The notes beneath the pieces were generated by a model that was given only the letters and a program-made list of their open reading frames with translations, did no database searches and was not told the DNA's origin. Positions 47,301 through 56,300 of a stretch of DNA of 64,000 nucleotides are shown one piece after another. Every line of letters begins with the position of its first letter. Position 1 is the stretch's first letter. A program made the translations under genes and the position numbers. This stretch comes from Sarcocystis neurona (Eukaryota; Apicomplexa; Conoidasida; Eucoccidiorida; Sarcocystidae), in contig KL647317.1 in assembly GCA_000727475.1 (NCBI GenBank), positions 1,424,284 to 1,488,283 on the forward strand, written 5' to 3'.

Positions 47301-50300
47301 TGCAGTTGTCTCTATCCGTACGTGCTCGGCTGGGCGCGGGGCTTGCTCGCTGCCCTTGGTCTGGCGTCTTCCGCTTCCCGCGATTCTCCTTGGTCCTTCC
47401 CCGCTGCAACAGCAAGCACTGCGTCACACGCAGACTCAGACCAACAAGCAGCAGCAGCAGCTTTTTTCACAGGTCGTTCCGCTGCGGTCGACAACGCCGC
47501 TGCAGCTGCTGCTGCTGGCGCGTGCAGCAGCGACGTCGTGCTTTCACCTGCCTTCAGCGTCGCCTGCTGCTGCAGGACGCTGCGCTCCCCCTACCTGCTG
47601 CTGCGTGGCCCCGCCGAGGCCGTCTCCGTCTCCCGTGAGTCGTCTGTGAAGCCGTGAGGCCCTACGTAGCGACCGTGTACATTGCTATACAACTCGCTGT
47701 ACGTGCGAGGACACAAGAATTTCTTACAAGCACAATATATGTGTACACGTCTATACCTATTTTTACGTGTTCAGGGCTTGTTACGAGCTTAGCTATAGAC
47801 GGCGTTTGTCTATGTAAAATATGCGTGTCCTTACGTATGCAGGTACATACATATATATATAATATACATATTTGTAGTGCAGCTCACGACCACGTGTAGA
47901 CAGTGGACGTGCGTATCTCTACGTTGCACCTACGCGGGGCGACATATGGAGCTGTATAATATATATATATATTATGCAGATGCCTGTAAGTACATTATAT
48001 ATATATATATACATACTTGCATAGACGCACTATGTACTGAGACCTTCCAATGTAGAAAACTGCATTCGGTGGGAGGGCACAACAGATTCGCGTGTACGTA
48101 GCTCTATGTACTATGGTCTATGTATACATATATGCCTATATGTGTATGTGTATATGTATACATATATGTCTATATGTGTATGTGTGTTTGTATACATATA
48201 TGTCTATATGTGTATGTTGAAGTACACGCGCGCGGGACGTCCCTACGTGATTAAGTGGGGCAGCCAAACATGTGTATGAAAAGATGTACGTGTGTACAGG
48301 AAGTGTGAATCATCGGTGTATAAGGGTAACAGTCGACAAGCTCTAAACGTGTGTCTGTCTGTACAGCAAGTCGAGCAAATGCAGAGCTTTCTCTGAATTA
48401 TTGACATAACGTAGGTGTTGCCTCAGCACATGAGGACGTAGCTTCGGGATGATTAGTTCCAAGTATTCTTCGGCTCAGGCAGGGGAGAAGAAGCACGAGA
48501 CTGTACATATATGTATATATACATGCATGTATGTATGCATACGTATATATGTGTATGTGGCTGTAGCAGCTGTGCATGCGGAGGTGGCGACGGTGGCATA
48601 CTTCGGCGTATGTGTGGACATGGGTCCTGTGCGTGCTAGGATGTGTGTGTATGTCTCTTCACAAAATTTCAGCAGCAAGTGATTCGAACGCGGCAGAGGA
48701 AGGGGAGGAGAGTCGCCATGTGGAACTCATTTTGTTCGTCTGGAAGACCCTCTGCTCTCTGCTCACGCTGCTGCTGTCAGGTAATCTATCGCTTGCTTTG
48801 CCCTGCGAGAGATAGAGAGGAAGATATCTGCTGCTCTGCAAAATTCAACGTGCCTGTGCGTTCCCACCGTGCATACATGTAGTTGAGCATCTTTTAGTAC
48901 CTTCGTGTCCTTGCCCTTGTTCTATACGCACCCTATGAACTTTCCTCTATACGCTCACGTATATCTGGGTCCGAGTATTTATACATATATATATATATGT
49001 ATGTACGGATACAAAGTGGTTAGATGTAACTAAGTGTGTATAGACGGATGCAAACATATATACATATATTTGCAGGCGTACATCCATATTGTTCGGCGTA
49101 GATAGTTGTCGATACGTGTGGACGTACAACTGTATGTATGTGTGTCGATATGTATGTATGTATGTATGTGTATACGTTAGGCGTGTAACATCCGAATTCA
49201 TATGCTTATATTCGTGGGCCAGTATGTTTGGCTTTGTGAATATGCATGTCAGCTTCGTGTCTCCTTTGCAATCCGCTTGGGACCTACTCAATGTCTGCGC
49301 GCCAAGTGTCGGCTGCGTCTGCGGCTATATATATACATTCATACATAGTTACGTATGTACGTGCTGGTGTGTAGATGTTTGTGTGTGTATAAGAGGTCCG
49401 CATCAGATAATTAACGAGCTGGGTGGACTATGTGGCACGCTGGGAACCAGTAGACCCGGATTCCTCCCCCATTGTCGCTCGCACTGTGTCCTCGCAGTCT
49501 CTATGAAAGCCCCCTCCCGCTGTATGTGGGTAGCAGCCCGGAGCTCGCAAACTTTCTCGACTACGTACAGAGGGGGCTCGGCGGGTAGGGATGCCTTTTT
49601 ACGGTCTTGCATTTTGATGAGCGAAGCTTCGGTGTGTGCGTTGGCGAGCTCAGGACTGCAGCAACTAGGCTAGCCCATGCCGCGTGCAGGTGTATTCTGT
49701 GAGAGACCTCTGCAGGGGGTGCGTATACATATATATACGGATAGGTGTGCGCATATTGTAGGATTGGTCGCGTGTGTGTGCCTGGATCAGGTATAAGTGG
49801 TCGTGTAAGCGATCTCTGTACCCGTCTATGCGTATATATATATATATATCACATGTATGTACAAAGGTGAGATACGTGTTACCATGTTTGGTGAAGGCAG
49901 ATCCTGCAGTCGCCTGTGCGTAAGAGCCAAAGCGACGTGTGCGTGTGCGGCTGCGTGTACTGCAGGTGCTTCGTACCTTTTCTCTGCGGTCGAGGCGTGC
50001 AGCGTGCGGGGACTTCTGGACGGCGTAGCTCTTCAAGTTTTATTGCCGTGAGTCGTAACAGCTGGTGTATACGGGAGCTTCGTGCATGCCTTTGCGCGCC
50101 CGTTTTGTTGTGTACGTGCACGGGTTTTGTCGTTCGTCCCGGTCTATGTGTGGCGGTGGCACGCAGAGGCGTACAGAGGAGTTGCCTTCCATCACAAGAA
50201 GCGGGGGAGCAGCAGGACCGCTGCTGTCACGCACAAACCTATGTGTACGTCAAAGAGGAAGAGCGACACACAAATATGCACAGATGTACTACAAACGAAG

Positions 50301-53300
50301 GACACCAAGGGGAGGCGAAAGACACAGGAAGGGAGAGACAGACTGCGGTAGTGTATACGAACTTGTGTGAAGGACGAGGAGAAGACCAAAACAGAGACCG
50401 AGAGACGCGGTGGTGTGCACGCGTGTGTGAACACGCAGAGGGTCACAACAGAGAGGGCAGGGAATAAAAGTGCTGTCTTTTAATTCTTGTTACTGGTGTA
50501 GACAGGGGCGGGAAGATAGGACAGGCAGGAGAGGCTGATGATGTACCTACACGTCTAGAGCGAGAAACATATAGATCCGTCATCAGAGTGAGAGAGATAT
50601 AGAGAAAAAGACCGAGCGAGGAAGATAGACGAGAGGCTGGTTTGCGCACAAGTGCTCGAGACGAGTTGCATCCAACATACGCGGCGGCGTTTACCGGATT
50701 GCTGCTCACGCCGAAGTTCTTCCGGGACCGTAGGTCTCTTCCTCTTCTTCTTCGCTGCTGCTGCTGTTGGTGACTTCTCCGCCCGTCTCCTTGCGATCAC
50801 AGGGCTCGTCGCGCAGCGGGGTTACTGCGGCTGCGACCGTTTTTCTCTCTTTCTCGTAGTGCTGCAAGCGAAGTTGGATACGCCTGCAGCAGAGAGAGAT
50901 GAGAGGAACGACAGAAATAGTAGATAGCTAAGCGGCATGTCAACACCCGCCGATGTGCGACGTACCTCGCTGCCCACAGTCGTTGCAGCTGCTCGTCGTC
51001 CAGCCCTTCCGCCGATAAAGAAAGCGAGGACGTACGTAGATAGAGAGAGACAGAGAGAGACTTGGCGTAGGTACAAGATGTCTGTACGGTATCAGCTCCT
51101 TTCAGAACGTACAGACGGCCTGGGCTGCTGCTGAACTCGCCTGCGGCTTCCCTTGGCTTCTCTCCACTCCGGGTTGCTGTGCGTGTCCGTGCAGATGTAT
51201 ACAGAGAGACAGCGAGAGACAAACTGGTGGGTCGATACTTCGTGTCTGCCATCTACTGTTGCGTTGCTGCCGTTCTGAGCAGGGCGCTCACCCAAAACGG
51301 CGCTACAAGCTCGTCTTCCCCATACGCAGGTGTGCGTGCATTATCGATACGATATGTGTGTGTCGCCACTTACTTCATCACTTGCGTCCACGTGCCCGTC
51401 CGTAAGATCTTGTTCACGCTTGTTTTTTGTATATCTGGGGATGTGCCCGGAGCTCCTGTGTAGCCGTACGTGGACGCTTACGTATGCATATGCACGTGTG
51501 TATGCATGTAAATATGCGTGTGCACACATATGTGTACGCGTTCTGGTGTGTAACTTGGTACGACAGCAGCACGCAAATGGCTAAACCAGCAGCTCGTGTG
51601 TATTTATTTGCGCCTACAGGGTTGTCCATCCCGTGGGCATACCTGTTGACGTGAGCCCCGGGACGCCGCTGCCGCTGCTGGTGGCGCGGGACTGCAGCAG
51701 CATAACCGCAGCAGTCCGACTGCTGGTATCGACGTTTGGTAAGCGATTGCATGCCGCTGCTGCTGCAGCTGCTGCGGGTCTCGCGAAGTGACGCGGCATC
51801 GTCTCACACTGTCGCGGCCTCCACGGTACATGCATGTACAACTAAGAACGCGTATATATCCAGGCGTCTGTGTGAATGGACGCGTCTGTCAAAAGACAGG
51901 TACGTGCCGGTAGGTACACGCACATCCATTTCTCAGCAGTTCCACGCCATTACATGTATGTGCGCGCCACCAAGAAGGCAGTCGAAGGCGTGATAAGAGA
52001 AATAAGCATTTGCTGCTAATGGTGTTACTGCTGTCGCGGCTATTCTTTTTGGTGGGGCTTCTTCTCACGGTGCAGCTGGCTTTGTGGTTGGGCGGGGGGT
52101 TTTGATATTTTGCTGCTGCTGCTGCTGCCGTGATGCTGCCGCTGCTCCTGGTGCGCCGTGGTTGCGCGCACCCACACGTGCAATTGCGTACTCACGCAGA
52201 CACGTGTGGCACGAGTACGTACTTGTGACGCAGTTACTCGCGTAGAAAAGTGCAGTATACCGAGCGGCAGCAATGGACCCGAACCCGTTGCTCTCCGTTG
52301 CTCTGTGAAAGGGGATCCTTACACTCGGACGACACTGGTAAGACGCTTTTTTGTTCGCACGACTGCCTCGCAAGAAACTGGGAGCCGGATAGCCCCAGCC
52401 GCACCCCCCAGCGTTTATACTAATCTATATCCATAGGGAGAATATATTTATATATATATGTATATGCGCGTGCACCTATGTGCACAAGTGTAAGTGTGGA
52501 TATTATCTTTTTCTCCGTGTATCTCTATGTGCGCGTATTCTTTCCACGGGCACATACACGCCCAAATTCGGGTGCAGTTATGTGTATATTTGTACGCGTA
52601 AGCATTGCACGTCTGTATGCGTGCGCAGGTCGCTTCCACCCTGTGAGTTCTCACCTTGGTATAAGTGTGAACAGACACACACAGGAAAACACTCATGCGT
52701 GTCCCTGTATGCCTCTGGCTACACGTCCTTGTATCACCGCGCACCTACATTTTTGCAGATGTGTAGTGTATATGTATATACACTACACACATATGCGAAT
52801 ATGAATATACGTGTGTGTGTAGGCAGCTCCATGGATAGCTGACTATACGTATGTTTGTTGGATCCGCAGATTTTGGGATGTTTCAGCACCGCAGAGACGA
52901 GCAAACGGAGATCTCGTACGTGCGCCTGATGATACTTCTCTCGCTAGTCGCTTTTGGTGGTTCCCACGCACCCTCTGTTCTCTTCATATTTGCTTTCTCC
53001 ATGTCGACTTTGCTCTTCCACATTCGTGTAGTTCTTCTCCCGTCTTTGTGTGCTTTCCATCTGTCCCGATTTCCTCCTTTCGTTCGTTGTATTTGTCTTC
53101 GGCAGCACCTTTTTTTCCTCGACGTGTTCTTTGTGTTTTCTGACCTGTTCGGTCCGTTCTGCTCTCTGTTTGTTTCCCCCTCGTCTCGCTGTTTCTGTTC
53201 AACTTTTTCCACTTCCTCTGTCTTTTCGCTCGGCTCCGTTATCGTCGCCTACTTCGTCTTCCCGTTTTTCTTCCCGCACAGGCAGCGGACTGACCTCGCT

Positions 53301-56300
53301 GCGTGAGTCGACAGTCCGGACCGCTGTGTGGGTGGCCCGACGACTTACCAAAACTGTCGAGGGCTTCGGGCGTGGTGTTTTCAGCAGCTTAACACCAGCA
53401 CCAGCTTCGTCGCTTCCAGCCTCGTTCAGCGGTGCGGCGGCGACAGCAGCAACATCCGTGGATGCCTCAGGCGTGCATGAGCTGCTGCAGACTCTCGACC
53501 GCCTGGAGAACACCATGCGCTTCGCTCTGTCCAGCGGCAGAATCTTCGGTAGGCTCCGCGAACAGCAGGGGCAGGGGCACGCAGTGAGGCACGCGCAGCA
53601 GCGGAGTGCTGTACAACAGCAGGTGCAGCACCAACGTCAGCACTTGCAACAGAAGCAGCAACATACGAAGCAGATGGATAGATTTTCCATCGTGCGGTGT
53701 CCAGCTGTACGTTTACAGATGTCTCTGGGTGTGTGGATGGACAAGCACACGTATTGTGACTAGGAAAGGCGAGTCTGTGTAGATCCATCTGTGTGTATAT
53801 ACGTCTACACGAGCACCTGTGTTCGACGTGCACGTGTGTGCTTGTGCTTGTGCCTTTGTGCGGGTATACGTGTAGCGCTACGTACACGTGTACTGATGTC
53901 TGAGCATAGGTGTCGAGGTGTGTACGTGTATACGTTCGTTTGTGCACTTGTGCGTATGAAGCGAGAGGCGGATACATGTGTACATATATGCAAATGTATA
54001 TATATATGTGTATATATGTAGGCGCAGGGATGGGTGAGTGTATGTCTGCGTGCATGTGCGTGTACGTGTTTTTGTAGGCGGGTTGTATGATGTTTCGGGA
54101 GCCGAGGATGGGCTCAGCGACAGCGCCGGAGGGGCGCGCCGTGTGGTGCTTGACAGTGAAGCGCTGCTGTCAGGTAGGGTAAGCGTGGAAGATAGTAGCA
54201 CGTGCGGCACGACAACTTGCGTCTCATTAGTGGAGCTGTACGACGACGTACTGAAGACCCGCGTAGCGACTGCTGCAGTGGCCGCTGCTGACACTATCGC
54301 AGATGCGACTAGTGCTGCTGTGGCGGCAGAGGTGGCCAGAGCCGCGGCCGCCTACATCAGTATCGCCGAAGCTGCAGCTGCGGACGAAAAAGGAGAAGAA
54401 GAAGAAGAAGAGGCTGCAGCAGCGGGCACCAGGAGGCTCGCAGCAGGCGGCAAAGTCACAGCTGCAGACAAAAGCGACTCCGGGAAAGATAAGAGCTTCA
54501 GCCTCGCGGTGGCGCGCACGCGTGCTGAAAAGAGAAGTCGTAGTATAGCTACACCAGGCAACCACATTCCCGCAGCCAGTGGCAACACTGTTGACGCAAG
54601 CGGCAGGGGTAGTAGTAGCTCAACTGGGGACTCGACTGTACTGATCCAGAGTTTTATGGAAAGGAGCGATGTACCGGCAGACACCGCTGAATCAAAACGC
54701 GAAGGGACTCAGCCGAACAAGACGGGGAAAACGCAAGCCATAGTGGAGGCAATCAGGAGGACTGGAAACGCAGGAGGTCTGGCGGCTGCTGGACAAGACA
54801 CAGACGTTGAGAAGGTGAGCTCGTGGCGACGTGAGGCATCAGTCGTCGAAAAAAACGAGGAAGAAGAAGAAGGAGAGGAAGAAGAGAAGGAAGGTGAAAC
54901 AGACGAAGAAGGGGATTTTGGGAGAAGATGCAAAGCTGGTGAATCAGAGGGCACGTGTGAAGTGGTTGACGAGGTATACATGAAGCCGGAGAAAGGAAAG
55001 GGCAGTGGCACTGTAGGAGGTGGCAGCAACGCCACCGACAGAAACGGTGTAGCAGGTGAAGAAACGGATGCAGTTGTTGACCGTGCGACAGAACAAGACA
55101 CCGACGAAGAGGACGGCGATGAAGAAAAGGAGGGTGACGAAGAAGACGCGGTAGAACGAGAAGCAGAAGATGAAGAAAAACAACAAGATGAAAGGCGACC
55201 AGGTTTGCAAAACGCGACAACGGGAAATGCGGCGCGAGTGCTCGGTGACGAGGCGGCAGAGATGGGACGTCGTCACACGAAAAGAGGCGCTTTACGCGCT
55301 GCGGGAGACCTCGACATGCTGCTTCAGCATCTGCATGTAGTAGGTGAAGGTACGTCGGTTTCTGTGCTGTAAGAAGAAAAAACGTTGAAGCCATCCACAG
55401 TTGATCTCGTTTTCCGTGTGCCTCTCTTTAGCCTGTCTGTGTGAGAGGCGTTTCGCCGTTTATTCATATCTGGGTTATCTCTCTACCTGTTGGGAGCTGC
55501 GAGTGTCTTCTCTGAGTATGTATGATTCGTCGCTCCATTCCTGGTTTTGCGCCTGCGTTGTTCTTTCTTAGCACCATGAAAATGATACGACGTTAGTGGT
55601 GTTCCCTTGGGAATGTGAAAACGACCACAACGGAGGTACTCTTTCTAAGTCCGGTAGCCCAACACTGCTGTTTTCGTTTTCCTGCCAATGTTGTCTCGTT
55701 TCCACAGCCTCGCAATAATATTCGGTTCTCTTTTTACCTGGAAGTGTCTTTTGACCTGCAGCGCTCGCGTGAAAGACTAGAAGCAGTTTACGACAGGTTT
55801 TCCTTTCTGACTTTTGTTCTCGAATCTAAATTCCGGGTTGTTCTCGTGTTGTATATTTCGACATATTTCTGCGACGTATCCGAGTGACAACCGGAAAGCG
55901 TCAGCGACTGAGAGGTAAAGTGTAGTATTGTGAAGGATGTCGTTTTTGCAGACCAAGTCTTGAGTCTTCTGTGACACACAGGGGACGGTTAAAGAAGTAT
56001 GAGAATGCAGCCGTTAGGTTTCGCTCGCCCAACGGGTATGTGCATGTATGTATGTATATATATATAATGATGCAGCGGTGACTGGTACGAGAAAACGTCT
56101 GCACGTGAGTGTTTGTATGTGTGTGTATATAGATGCGTGTATGTTTGCAGGGGGGCGGCTGCACCAAGGTGTGTAAATTAGGTGAAGGATGACGAATACA
56201 TAGCAGTTGACCTGAGAGAAAAGTATAAAGTTACTTTTGTTTCATGAGTGCATAGTAGCGTGCTGCTCAAAGTCAGAGGTAGCACTGCGCGTGTTTTATG

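Noticed and set aside
51620..52337. U-box or RhoGAP domain
   Set aside because: Short phrases (PGTPLPLLVARD, GSNGPEPVALR) looked suggestive, but key motif residues are missing and the exons are not even in phase with each other.
52851..53281. Plus-strand hydrophobic Phe/Leu/Ser frame that looks like multiple transmembrane helices
   Set aside because: It is a polypyrimidine intron tract before a strong acceptor; the real exon starts at 53,282.
53282..53548. Separate PEX11 gene
   Set aside because: Two helices have PEX11-like spacing, but the exon joins both neighbours in phase and has no start codon of its own; the resemblance is too loose for a name.
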